A stretch of DNA of 64,000 nucleotides from Dirofilaria immitis (lineage: Eukaryota; Nematoda; Chromadorea; Rhabditida; Onchocercidae). The translations under genes and the position numbers were made by a program. Positions 18,901-32,300 of this stretch are shown here, one piece after another (position 1 is the first letter of the stretch; every line of letters starts with the position of its first letter). Where the stretch lies: positions 1,727,001-1,791,000 of the forward strand of contig JAKNDB010000085.1 in assembly GCA_024305405.1 (NCBI GenBank). Direction: 5' to 3'. The notes under the pieces were generated by a model. It made no database searches. It had not been told where the DNA came from and saw only the letters and a program-made list of their open reading frames with translations.

Positions 18901-20514
18901 TTCTTGTTTGAAATTTGCCAATAATATTATGTGCCTCAGCAAATAAGGTGTCACACAATATATTCTCGAAGAATTTTGAAAAAGGCTTCTGTTTTTGAGC
19001 TGCAAAATTTATGCTATCCCACTCAAAAGCTTATAAAGAAAAGGTATAAAGGCCATCCAGTTAAAATCATCTATTTTCAAAATCATAATGAACATAATAT
19101 AAAGAATAATTACCTTGTCATCAGCTGCTATAACAGTCCACAACATAATATCAGCAAGAGTCTGCCGATCTAAGCACAAATGCAGACTCGTTTTTAATTT
19201 TTCTTCAGCCAATTTCATCAAATCTCCTAAATCATTATGTCGCAAGTATTGTTCGACAGCTATCACCCAATAGTCAATCTAAACAGAAAAGTGAAAACAT
19301 GTAAGATATGATAGGTCCAACTACCATTGATTTCGTCATTTGCAAGATTTTTCTGAAAGAATTAAGACACAAAGATTTTTCTGAAAAAATTAAGACACGA
19401 AAATAAGCAAAAATATTCATGAAAAAATGGCAGGAAAAAAAAACTGAAAAATAATTTTGAGAAGATTGGCATGACTCGTAAAGGAACATGGCAAAAATGA
19501 GATAGTTAAAACTTATCGGACGAAAATATCACTTATTCGGCATAGTTTTTATATAGCAATTAGAAAAGTGATTACCTGGGCTTGTTCAATGATGTCCTTA
19601 CCAAACAAATCACCAACTTTATCAGAACTGCGCACAATAAAACGTGCAATGGAAGCGTCATTTGTGTATTTTCTTCCATCTCTGAAAAGAAAGATAAAAG
19701 AATAATGCATAAAAGGAAAAGCTATATATTACTGTACTCACAGAGAATTCTAATACTATTTCAAATACTACAAATATTACAAATGAATTCACACATAGGC
19801 ATCGTTTCTTCATTCACATATATCACATGAACATATGAAGGTGTAATAGCATTTATATTAATGCACTGCGCTATATCGATGTTGTATATTTTTGTGAGAA
19901 GAGAAAGATGTTTTTTTGTTGAGACTGTTCTTCACTGAATTTGATATTAGTTTAATTCGTCATGAGACAGAGCGGTTTATCTTATGTATTTTTTTAGCAA
20001 TATTAGTACGAAAGAAAGGTAAGGCGGGTTAATATTTATGATCTTTTATTTTGATAACTTTAAATTCTTCAATGTATCCTACAGATATAATATATAGAAC
20101 TAATAACTTCCTTTTGTAATATATAATATTAAAACTCGTATATAATATATACAATAATGATATAAAATAAGTTCTCTATGAAAATTTCTATGCTAACAAA
20201 CAGAGCATAGAATTGGAGAGTTAAGCTCGAAACATGGATAAACATCAAAAATCCCAATTTTGAATATCAAAAATCTGTAAAGAGAAAAACACTTAAATCC
20301 TACACTCAAAAAAATATATATATGTAATTTTATGTTCGAAAAACATACAGCTTCATTTCGTTGAGCATCTCATCAGTGAAAACAACCGATTTTTAATACT
20401 AAAACCGCATGCAGAAAGAGCAAGAAGCGTTCCATAAGCTGGATTTCTACGTGAAATATTGATTGTGACCGTCTCTCGTTCGATCGACTTCGAAGATGTA
20501 TCCGCGACAGCCAT
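12960..20514 (-). CDS. ears-1: Glutamyl-tRNA synthetase with GST-like N-domain and three C-terminal WHEP repeats
   Basis: Charges tRNA(Glu). Eighteen exons right to left: 20349-20514 (ATG 20514-20512), 19576-19681, 19114-19278, 18866-18999, 18467-18620, 18254-18380, 17781-17973, 17294-17464, 16875-17108, 16193-16336, 15921-16036, 15585-15772, 15082-15234, 14589-14783, 14345-14413 (tentative linker), 13733-14165, 13361-13549, 12960-13076 (TAG 12962-12960); about 1,020 residues. The N-terminal 165 residues look like the GST-like domain of [23 protein letters not shown] carries the class I HIGH motif (about residue 246), with [10 protein letters not shown] after it; VMSKRKLTW is the KMSKS-like loop (about 465). 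A beta-barrel anticodon region follows ([30 protein letters not shown]). Three WHEP repeats, each with EQGxLVRSLK, start at about 780, 840 and 940. Eight exons each need one base in a homopolymer: near 20390, 18992, 18561, 17425, 16194, 15939, 15732 and 14036. The reading frame runs four codons past a good donor (AAG|GTAAAG) to the stop. Confidence 0.88.
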
Positions 20515-20826
20515 TTCACTAGATATAACTAAGAAACTATATTAGCAATGTATCAAACTACCTTTCCAGCATCAACGATTGCTACTAATTTTTGTTCAAA
20601 GTAAAATGATACTGACAAATTTTCCCATGGAATAACGCCAATTTTTTCTATCAGATTGATAGATATCGAAAATATTGTCGATTCTCCAAGCAACATAGGA
20701 AATTCAGATAAATGAATGTAAATGAAATCCAACTGCAAAAGCAATACAAGTAATTATTTTTATACAAAACTTTTATACATCCACATCGAAATAAAAATCA
20801 TATATAAAAATGCATTATTCCAGAAG
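20515..20826 (-). promoter_or_regulatory. PQBP1-EARS intercistronic gap with acceptor-like site
   Basis: Only 312 nt separate the PQBP1 stop from the EARS start on the same strand. TTTCTTAG on the minus strand ends 14 nt upstream of the EARS ATG, and a second AG (ATCTAG) lies 4 nt upstream. Both resemble spliced-leader acceptors. The spacing fits a nematode operon, but an ordinary promoter cannot be excluded. No canonical AATAAA was recognised directly after the PQBP1 stop. Confidence 0.4.
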
Positions 20827-23506
20827 TTATTTTCCTCTTTCCATCTGCTGCTTCCGCAAAACTGCACCTGGCGCAGGGTATGGTCGTTGCTGAAACAAGG
20901 GACCACTAGCAGTAACATCTGCACCTGTTTTATCGTGGGCATGTAAACCAGAACTCCACGTACCACTGAAAATATTTTCCAGTAAAGAAGAAATGTGCGA
21001 AACGAAAAGAACAATTAAAATTTAATGCATTATGAAATCAATTTATTATTTTAAAATCAAAAACTATCTCAAAAGATTTCATCTCAACAGTGTTATTCTA
21101 TTCCTGATCAACTTTTCCTTTAATAGAGGACTTTGATATTTTGCATTTTGATGAATTTCTAAATGTCCATCCCACCTAATGCAATTACACACAAATATTA
21201 CTCGTCAAATAATTCAACTGCAGTTGTTGCAGAGAAATTAATATTTAAAATGAAATTGCAAAATGACAGATTCTGGTGAATATAAAAGTTAGCCCAAAAA
21301 CATACACAGGAACATTGTCACCGTAAGCAGCTGGATCCATTGGATCGATCCCTTTTCGTTTGGCACGCTCTGAGAAGCATAAACACATTTGTGGAAAATA
21401 TCTAATGGAGGTTTAATAATATACATTTTATAAAGATAATTTTAATAAATAATTTGTCTAGCATATATCTGACTTCATATTCTTCATGCTCCAAATTTTA
21501 GATGTAACTTCATTAGCATATGTAAATTATTCTGGAACGCAAAAGGGATACTGATGGGTTTACATTTGGATCGAATAGACTTCGTAAAAGAACATGTTTT
21601 AACTTTTTTTTCCTTTTTTACCTTGATAAATTTTTTTGACCTATCATATCATAAATGAAATGAAAAATTAAAAGAAGCGGAATGCATATGCAACGCATGA
21701 GTTGACATAAAAAATTGTACTGAGCAAACAACTGTTATTAGAAAATAATAAATGAAACTCACTCAGTTTATCTCGATCATTCAGCTCAGGCCTGCTCTCT
21801 TCATCACTTTCAGAAGCCGATAAACGATCGCTAGCTTCCGAATCTGATAAGGAACTTCGCCGCTAAATTGAAAGCAAATTATCACTAAAATTTTACTTTT
21901 AGTGTTTTTTTCATTAAAAAGGAATAATGTTCACCACGATAGCTATTTTTACTATTAAAAATCCAACCTTTCTCTTTGATCTATTTTCGTCATATCGTCT
22001 GATAATACCTCCCCGATCCTCTCTGTAAACTTCTTTTGTCTCATTACTCTTTCTTTCATCTCCATCCTTTTTACCCTCGCCAAGGCCATTAGTATTTTCG
22101 CCTTTTTCGAACAGTTCTGAAAAAATAATAGAATCAGATTTCAAAATCAAACAAAAAGTTGCTGAATAGCTTATTTACATGTTTTATTGAAATTATAATA
22201 AATCAAATTAAGTTAAATAAAACTAAGCTAAATTGAATCAGATCTAACCTTTCGCAACTTTTGGTGCAGCATCTCCAATTACAGCCAAAGGATGTCTAGG
22301 AGGAAGCCAGGATACTTCATCTGTTCGTGGACACCAGTAATAATGACGTGTGCATCCAGGATCGTAAACTTCTTTCCAACCTATAAAACAATAAATTCAA
22401 AGAAAAAACTTATTGTTTAAATCAGTAATTCTGAAGAAAAGATAATTTTTATTACGTACCATTTGGCAATGGATATTTCTTCAGAATTTTAGTCCGCTGA
22501 TCAAGATATTTTTGCGTAAGTCTGAAGAATGGAAATTTACTAGAAAACATATTCACGATATAAGCATTTCTTTTACAAGAAAAAATTTTCAACTGCTTTC
22601 AAATTTTATTGTACTAAATTAATTTAGATATTTAATAAAATGAGAAAATATGAAAAAATAGTTATTTTTCATTTAATAAAAAACGACAATTATTTTCGTA
22701 GAATCTACTCCTTCCAGAACAATTCTCCTCCTTCAAAATTTTATTTACCACGAAGAAGAGGTGATAAATTATAAGCAATTTGAATACATCGTTGTAATAA
22801 TCTTTCATATTTCTTTAATTTATTCATTACGAAAATATTCATAAAAAATCACATCATTGTCAACTTAAATAAACGGAATTGGCGAAAAACAATAAACCTA
22901 TTTTCACTTGTTCCATCCTTCCAATGATCATAACAAAACTGTACGCAATAATGATACGGATTCCATTTATTCGGACATCCTCGAGCTCCTGAAGCATTTT
23001 TTTCCGTCTTTTGACGTGTGTTGCATTGTACTCCAACAGGTGCTTCTGCATCATAGTTTTCTGCGATTACTTCTTCAGCAGCATCTGCAAATTATCACTT
23101 CTCATATACGACTTTTCATCATGGTACTGGTAAAATTTAATAATTTAAGTTTTTCTTCAAAAAATTGTATTCAATTCTCATATCTTGCAACTATTACAAT
23201 AAAGGAAAAAAATAAGTCCGTGATTTAAATCTATTAATTTCGAATCTAATTTTCCTATTTATTTGAATTTTCTACTTATTTTACTTATTTAAATTTTTTT
23301 CTGACTTCTTTGAACTTCGCCTTTATTCTCCTTAAATCTATATATTTGAATTCTGAATCTATGTCATAAAAATAGGTCGAATGTTATCTAATAATTTTAA
23401 TGTAATTTCACGTTAATAGAAAAACTGTTGATAGAAAAACTATCAAACCATTGTGAACAATTCCACGTCGTTTAAGTCGAGCTAGAAGTGCTGGTGGTAG
23501 AGGCAT
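20827..23506 (-). CDS. PQBP1: Polyglutamine-binding protein 1 homologue (WW-domain splicing factor)
   Basis: PQBP1 is a nuclear adaptor linking the spliceosome (U5-15kD) to transcription. Eight exons in perfect phase: 23449-23506 (ATG 23506-23504), 22898-23084, 22460-22521, 22249-22380, 21968-22116, 21763-21862, 21306-21369, 20827-20965 (TAA 20829-20827); 296 residues, no homopolymer repair needed. The N-terminus [17 protein letters not shown] matches the family start. The WW domain is around residues 102-135: [19 protein letters not shown] with the second Trp in [12 protein letters not shown] charged Arg/Lys/Glu/Asp-rich stretch follows, then a Ser-rich acidic segment. The C-terminus has the conserved [11 protein letters not shown] and [19 protein letters not shown] motifs and ends with the U5-15kD-binding type sequence [17 protein letters not shown]. 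An unusual Cys/His-rich insert lies at residues 40-74. The gene is first in a same-strand run with EARS and PARS. Confidence 0.93.
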
Positions 23507-23770
23507 CACAGCAATAAAGAATTTTAGTATTACGTTTCTAAAAGTTCAAAGAATAAATTAGTATATCAGTGAAACGCGACTAAACGTGACTTTACTCACG
23601 AGCAGACGGATTGGCATTCTCACATATAGTTAATCTCATTTACTACGAAACTGACGCAAACGATATAAATACACCGCTTACCGCAATCACGATTGAAAAA
23701 TTAACGTCAAATGCCGGCTAACCGTAAAATACGCGTTGTTTACTAGGGTTGAAATTTATTTAGAACAAAG
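23507..23770 (-). promoter_or_regulatory. Possible promoter / 5' region of PQBP1
   Basis: The 260 nt upstream of PQBP1 are clearly less AT-rich than the DNA beyond and contain several CG dinucleotides. On the minus strand there is a TATA-like stretch (GTATTTATATCG) near 23660-23671 and an acceptor-like AACTTTTAG about 34 nt before the ATG. Promoter function is inferred from position and composition only. Confidence 0.3.
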
Positions 23771-26351
23771 GTGAAAGGTCAAGGGATGTTTTATTATGCT
23801 GCTTAAGGATAACTGGAACCGAAAAATGATATTATACGGAATTATTTCAGAGCAATTTCGAATTTGAATCTTTTCTTATTGTTGTATTATCATTCATAGC
23901 TATATTTTCTTATTATTCCTATTATCATTCATAGCTATATCAAATAAGTCAATCAAGATCAATTATTTGGCGACATCCTATTGACAACCCAAGTTCAATT
24001 TGACGGTCAATCAGGATTAGTTCATAGCTCCATTAATTTGACGTGGTCCTTGAAACACCCTACATTATTTTTTATAGAACAGTTGATGTGATATCTGCAG
24101 AATATAACGTATAAATAACTTTCCATGACTTTGCATACTCACAATGAATAGAATTGTAATGTCGCTAGTGAAAAAATCGCTTAGTATGATAAATGATAAC
24201 TGATCATCAATAAGTTATCAGTGATTACTGCATAGGTTTATTTTTTATAATTGAAGAATTTAAAGTTCATATGAAGATTTGATTGTTACCAAAAACATGG
24301 GAATTTTTTTTTCACTCTGCTCTATTCCTCGTTCATTGATAATTTTGTTGATAGCTGAAAAGGTCAATGGTTCATGCTGATGAAACTTAAAATGCTTTAA
24401 ATACAATTAGTTGAAAATTTTACATTCTTATTTAGAATAAAAATTTTAAATGAAAAAGAATTTGAAATCATTTAAACTTTGTATTTTATTTAAAAATTTA
24501 ACAAAGATTATATTGGAGGAAAGAAAATTTATTTTTTTTTTTTTTTGTACATTTATTCTTTATCAAATATCAGTGATAATATGAAGAAATTAAAATTTTC
24601 AAATTTAGCTTATATTTTTTTTTTTTTTTGAGGGGAAGGAGGAGATAATCCTATTAGTTAAATTTGAAAATATCAAATAAACATTGGATTAGAAATGCAT
24701 GATTTTTTTGAAATAAATTTTTTAAATTTCTCTTTCTTTCTTTTCCCTTCTCTTTCTTTCTCTCTTTCTTTTTTTTCTTAAAGTCTCACAATTCTTAGTA
24801 ATCTTATAATTGTTTGGAGATGATAATTGTATAGTATTTTAATGTGAACATTTTCGCGGCCAAAAATGTGACACACTTATGGGATCACTTACGTTCATGT
24901 TCGTATGTCGATTGTACAAATCATTAGATATGATGAATCTTTTTGTTGATGCTAATTTGTTTATGGAAAATATATAGAAAAAAAAAATTATGAATCTGTC
25001 ATCAAGTCTGTATCCTTATAGTGCTTTTCTTTTTATCTATAGCGTTATATTCGAGAACAAATACATTTTTATGCTCGGGATTATTTCCATTGATATACAT
25101 TTATTTGTCACGATCTTTTATGTAGAAGCACAGTAATTTTATTTTCAATATATTGCTTATACAAATATTGGAAAATATACTTGTCATTTGTAGTGGATTG
25201 TTTAATTTTTGCTTATTTTATTTCTAATTTCGTTTCAAAAGAACTAATAATTAATAGGAATTAAATAATAATTGCAAACAAACAAAAGTAATAAATTTAG
25301 CGTAATATTTTGTATGTATTTTCTTTATCATTCAAAAATAATTTATTAATTATAAATGAATTTTACCTAAAAAAAATGAACTGCATAATTTTGATTTTAT
25401 AGATCATATTAAATAATAATTAATATATTTCCTCATAGTATTATAATTTTCTAAAAACTCTCCGACTTCTTTGTAAGTTTAATTTTATGTTATTTCACTT
25501 CAGTGATTTCAAAATTTCCCATTAAAACTTCATATTATCACCACTTTATAGTGATATAATGCATTTAAAAAATTTTGCAAGTACATCATAAAGTTATTCA
25601 AGTATATACAGGATTAATTGGCTAGAATTGGCTCCATTGCTCCATGTTTCTCCCTTTTTCTTATAATTCTTAGGTAAGCCTCACTATAATTATGCTTGAA
25701 ATTATTTTTTCAATATCACAATTGTAAAATTATTAGTAGTATTTTTCAATATCACGAATGTAAAATTATTAGTAGTATTCATTGAAGATAATGACATTAA
25801 ATTATATAGTTAAATGCTAAACAATTAAGGAGAAAAGCTAGCAGTTTTATGTACAGCCAAGAAAGTTAATGATTTACTTAGTTTCATGGCTACAAAAAAA
25901 AGTAAGAATGAATTGGTCTTAGATATTTGGAAGAGCAGAAATAGAGATATTTTTTTTTTGGAGTAATACTTTTTCAGTACATCTTTATATTTCCGAATTA
26001 TATAACTACAAAGAAAAAACAATTCAATTTGGCAGTCAATTATTAATTTGAATTCGAATTAATTTTTAAGAAATGTAATTAATAATATAATTAAAATTAA
26101 TTCAAATCAAAATCAAATTGATGCGTAAAGGTACGAAAAATTTCTTTGCTTTCTCAAATATATACTATTAAATATTTTTGTCATAAAAATATATTTAAAA
26201 AAAAACTAACAAATTTCATACAAATATTTCGAAATATCAATTTTAATAGAATGATTTTAGGAAGTATAAAATAAAAACAACAGATTCAAATAAAGATAAT
26301 TGCAAAACAAATAAGAACAAATTTGACAAATAAAAATGAAAACAGAAAGGT
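23771..26351. other. AT-rich intergenic region, no gene seen
   Basis: No open frame resembles a protein. The stretch holds poly(T) runs (about 24532-24546 and 24617-24630), a 50-nt C/T-only tract around 24725-24778, a short duplication of a 21-nt motif near 23890-23942, and a tandem duplication at 25706-25780. Short minus-strand frames near 25825-26022 and 26243-26449 look like chance; the latter overlaps the last RPGRIP1L exon. Confidence 0.5.
25706..25780. repeat. Two-copy tandem duplication, about 37-nt unit
   Basis: The unit beginning TTTTTCAATATCAC and ending TTAGTAGTA occurs twice in a row, differing at two positions (ACAATTG versus ACGAATG). Confidence 0.8.
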
Positions 26352-29300
26352 TTATTCGTTTTCCAAAAATTTTCCAACATCTTCAAGTTGCTCCAATAAT
26401 TCTTTACTGTATGATATACTAATATCAATATTTGCAACTTCAATATCATTTACATCAGTAACTGAAAAAAGAAAAGTCATTCGTTATCGTTTTCAAATTT
26501 AGAGCCTACGCTAATATTATGAATTTTAATTTAAAGAAGTAAAATTGAATATTTAAATATTATAAATAACATTATTATTTCATGGTAATTTTTTTGATGT
26601 CAAATTACTTTTCATTTTATTATCAGAGATAAATTCTAGTTATTCATCAAGTGAATAGTTTGACGGATTATTAGATAAGTTATTCCGCAATATCAATCGA
26701 ATAATCATATCAGAATATTCATTTTTACTAATATCCATTTCAAGTTTTTAAAAGATTTTTCATCGAATTTAATCATTACTTTAAAATTTTTTATTTTCTT
26801 TTACAAAAAATTTATTAATTATTGCTTACATCGTATGAATTGTTTCTGCCGCATTATGTTGCGCACTTAATTCAACATATGCCACTCCTAAATCTTCACT
26901 TGATTTCGAATTATTCCCATTACTTACCAAATTCATCTCTAATCTGAATAATTTATTAATTATCAGCAAACGTAATGAAATGAATCACGTACGCTTACTG
27001 GTCTGATAATGAAATTCAGCAAATAGTAAAATGTTAACTAATGATAATTTCTTACAAACAACAGTTATTTATTACCTATTTCCATGTTCGATCCATTGAT
27101 GCAATAATTGATATTGTCTATTATCAAGCGTATATGCTAAAATAAATTTTATTCATTATTTTATTTTTAAATTACGAATATTTCTGAATTTCTAAATTCA
27201 TATTTAATATAAGTATTTTTGAATTCATAAACTTTTATTATTATAGATGAAAAAAAACGACATTTCTGAAAGTTAAAATCTGCCGTAGTTCGTGTATCAC
27301 GTGGAAGTAGTAACGGTTTTTCGGATGTTCCGCATTCTTCTAGCGGAAAATCCAGAAATTTCCATTCTATGTAAACAAACTGATTATCGTATAATGAATC
27401 CATCAATATTGAAAATTCACTAATACGAAGACTTCCAATGATTAATTCCACGTTATAAACGTTATTTGGTGGAAACTAAAAAAAAAAAAAAGCAGTTTTC
27501 TTTTAGGATTATAAAAATTAAAATAATTTGAGAAAATACGTTTGTTATTTTAGAAATAAAATAAACGGAAATGGAATGAAAAACGGAAAAATAAAATCGA
27601 AATAGAAATAGGAAATATAATATAAAATTTAATTTAATTCATAGGATTCAAATATGAATTAAATCTATTCAAACATATTTAATGCTAGAAAAATTTTTCC
27701 ATAAAACTATATCTTTTGTTTAAAATAAAAAACAATATTTAAATAAATGCAAAATAAATTATGTTAATTTCAATTTCATTATAAATTGTATCGATAGGAA
27801 CAAAAAAAAAGGAAATAGAAATTTCAATAAATTCGAAAATATAGAAAATATGATGAAATAATGAAAGAATTTTCTATTGTAGAAATTTGTAATATATCTG
27901 GGAAAAATGAATCATTTATTTAAATTTCAGTACAAATGCTTCTTATTCTCCTTACTCTTGATCTGCTAATGAAGTTTACGTGTACTGTTTAAGATGTTGA
28001 AATCTATGCTAATTTTATGAAATATTGTTTTAATTCAAAGCTTTTGCACATCTCTGAATATTGTCTGTTTCTCATATTTTGTTCTGATAACTAAACCCTT
28101 TGCATGGTAATATATAATAAATCACTACCTACAAAGATCAAACAGTTTCTCGTATTCAATTGCCAATTTTTAAGCTCAGTTTATCATCTCATGGCATTCA
28201 TTCAATTCGCTCGACAAACAATATCCTACAGTTTAATTGAGTTTGCCTCTATCAAATCCATTCCTACTATAATTAATCGAGACCATATTTAATCGTGATA
28301 TTATTTGACTTTCTTATATCTTATAGCATATAGGAAGGAAAAAAATATAAATCTCTCGTCAAGCAGTGAAATTCTTCTCATCAAGCTTCGTCTATCTATA
28401 GGACAAAAACGATTTGAATATTTAATAAATTTTCTCATATTCTTCGAGCTTGCATTGATGATGCCAATTGTTTACATAAATAGAATTTAGAAATATTGAT
28501 TACAATGATTTTTCATTTTATCAACCTTATCAAAATCGACAGTGTTGTTAATGAAAGATTTCTTATCCAGTTTCTTGTAATCAGCGCTAATGACAGAAAT
28601 ATCATCTTCAATAGTTTGTTCTTCATCTACTGTCCAACTACTTGTTGTTTCATCCATGCTACTTGTACTTGCTAAAAAATATTCGTTATTAGCAAAAAAA
28701 TGAGCCAGATAATTTTAAGAAAAAAAGTATCATTTTAAATTTCAAAATGAAAGGAAATTAATTTACGTGAAATTAATTGTTGGATAGGATCAGCAAATTC
28801 AACAACATGCGGAATTTTTCGTCCTTTTGCGATAATATTGACGATTTACGCTGTTTTTGTACCGTTTCCTAAATTAATAAGCAGCAATTATAAATTAGAC
28901 AAATTTGAAAAGTAATAATGAATATAGGATTACTGATTTATTTAAAATATCGAATAATTTTTTTTTATCAGAATTATATTTGACTTTTATTTTTACCAAA
29001 AGTTTTATTAATGGGAACAAAAAAAAATGGGATATTTTAAAGAAATTAGAAATTATAATGAAATGAATTAAAAAATAACAATGTATATTAATCAAATAAT
29101 ACGAGGATAACAAAATAAAAATTTCAAAAAAAAAAAAGACTGAAAAGCAAATTTCTTTGATTTGAATAGATTTTGGGAAAAATTTAAAAATTATTTTGCG
29201 AATTAATTTGATAAGCTAAAATGTAATTGAGAAAAATAAATAAATATTAATATATGTTAATGTAATATGTTATGCATTATTAACATTTAACCATATCAGT

Positions 29301-32300
29301 CTATATTTAATTTCAGGATTATTCAGCATTATCAACTCTAGTTTAGCAATAAATTGATCGTAAGAAATAGATTCAAATCATTCTGATCAAAATTTTACTA
29401 TAATGAGCAATATGATTTCACGAGCATTATTGAAAACTATTAATTGATATTTAAATTTTGATTTATTCTCTTATCTAAAATCCATCTTTTTGTAGAATGC
29501 AAAAAAAAAAACAAACAAACTGAAAAAATGTCATTAATTATTTGATATCAATTATTTCCGAATAAATTCTAATACATCGGGAATTTTAGTGAGGAAATCG
29601 AGACAAATGATAAATACAATAAACAGTGCGATGATTCTATATCATATTTAACAAGATGTACATATGACTGATAATAATAATTCCTGTGTGATTTGTGATT
29701 TCTTCAATGGAAATCATCAAAAATAAACAAAAGATTTCATTAAAAAAATGAAAAAATTGTGTTAAGTGATATAATGATAAGAAAGAATTAATGAAATTAT
29801 ATATATTTGTATGCAAAATTATAAACATAATGAGTTTGATGATATTTTAGCCAAAATTATGAGAAAGGCTAATGAGAGAAAAAAATCGATTTAAATTAAT
29901 CGAACTATTAATTGATTTATTAAATTTTTCCTTTTCTTTTATTTATAATTTTTTCTATACATTATGAAGTATATTTTAATATAAATTTTAAATATTTTAA
30001 AAATCAAATTTTTATTTCAATTATAAAAATAGATATGGCAAATATTCCAAATATTCAATCTTTGTTATTATAAATTTAGTGAGAAAAAAAATCAAATCAA
30101 ACCATATTGACAAATTGATTTTCCAAGACATCCAACTTATCACCATCATTATCTTCCATTTTATCCACAATATCAGCAACTTTTGGCCTCGGTTTATCAA
30201 TATCATTCTTGGAATCCAAGTTAAAATACGAATTATCGGTTTTAAAATATTCAGTTGTAACAAATTCATCATTCATAATCGATGTCTGCTCTTTACTTTC
30301 TTTACTGAAAACGAAAAAAATGATACTAATTTGATAGTATCAATTTAGTAAACTTAAAAATTTGATGTTATTAAACTAGTAAACTAATTTGGTATTATCA
30401 AATTAGTAAACCTTAAATCTAAAGAGTTTTCTTCTTTTTTTTTTTAAATCATCCATTTGTTTTCGTAGGAAATTATTTATTGTCAAAAATTTACTTTAGA
30501 AATTTGTTTTGTGATTCGTCCTTGTGATATTTTTGTGATATTTCTTCACTTTCATAAATTTGCCAATCAATTTGTTTTGTAGCTATATGTTCTTCATTAC
30601 TATTAAAATTATTCTTCAAATCAGAATCATTTTTATTAATTCTTTTTGAGGCAATATAGCAATCGTTTTAGTATTTCGTTTAGAATTGATCTAAAAATAA
30701 TTGAAAAATATTTATTGGGAAACAAAAAGATTGTAAATATTCTCATTGAATTTGATTTTCAAAATTAGTGATTTAAGTTATTTATCGCTATATGTTGCAT
30801 GTTGAATATAAGGTGACCTTTAACTTTTTGGAAATAAAAAATGATTTTTAACAAATTCAAATTTTAACAACTGTGCGATAGTTTTGATGACAAAGTTTGA
30901 ATTTTTCAGTCTTCCAGTATTGATAAGAATTAATTAGAATTATTAATACTTTCAAATTTTCTAAGTCTAATTCTTCTTCTTGAGATGGAATTTGATAAGG
31001 AAATTTCCATCGTATTGAAACATCAATCGATGCTTCTGTTGGTGCATTATTAATCATCTGCAACTGATAATAAAATTGATAATATTTCATTATTATACAG
31101 TTAAAAATATTGTATGAAATGAAAATCTTCTTAAAATATATTTAACTACCAGTATTGATAATAAGATAATATCAATTAAACTTATATTATATTATGACTT
31201 ACCGAAAGAAGTGGAAATTTCGCAGAAATAACATTATTATGAACAAGTGGATAAAGTGCGATACGAGCATAACCAATTTGTCGTTCGATATCACCATCTA
31301 CTTGTTCCTCCAATATATTTATTGTTAAATTCTAAAATGAAAAACTTTTTTAAAACGAAAATTTTCACATAAATAGAGAAAAAATAATATAAATTTTTAT
31401 ATTACAATCTATTTTGCTGAAAATTTTCTCTCAATTTTATTATTTAATGCTTTTGACATAGAAAAATAATTCAGCAAAATTTATAAATAATCGAATAATT
31501 TGCATAAAAATAAGTAATCTAAGATAAAACTTACCTTTAATAATATTTATCAACATGATGTTTTGATCAATATTGTATTATTATTATTATTATTATTTTG
31601 TTAATATATATATATTTATTACTGTAGTAAACTTCCTTTCAAATTTTGCAAATTTCACAAACCTTTTTTATCACAGATTTTTTTAATCAAAACAACTAAG
31701 TAACAAAATAAAATATTTATTATTGAAAAGGTAGAATAAAAAGAAAAATATTGTTAAAATTTTACCGATGAACGTAAAGTATTGTAAAGATCAATTCCTG
31801 TCGGTAGAAGCCATTCTTTTATCGAATTATATTCCGGATTAGCATTATTTGGTACTGATTCGGTTTGCCATATATCATAGTCATATAATTCATAAGAAAC
31901 TAAGGTTGTTGGAGCATAATTATCTAAAATGCACAATTATTGCCAAAAACTGATAATCAGAAATAAAAGATATTTATATTAGAAGTAAGGATTGAAGAAT
32001 TGAATGTAGAAATATAGAAATCAAAAATCTGCATTAAGATTCAGAAAGACGAATAGGATTCTTTCTTCTACTTCTTCAATAACTATGAACGAATAACCAC
32101 TGATAAGCTTATCAAGATTGGCACAACGTTGAATATCAATAATCAATATATTATATATGGAATGATCGATAGATTCTTCGATATTAGTTAGTGCTCTCGA
32201 ACTGACCGTTGTCAATTTTCGCTATAAATTAATTAATTATAATTAAAATGGATAATTATCAAATTTGAAGTTACTTATCAATGAAAATAAGTTCTTCAAC

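Noticed and set aside
20553..21014. Minus-strand frames between EARS and PQBP1
   Set aside because: One lies in the intercistronic gap and the other is a wrong frame over the last PQBP1 exon; neither has family motifs.
22908..23228. 106-codon plus-strand frame
   Set aside because: Antisense to the second PQBP1 exon and its intron.
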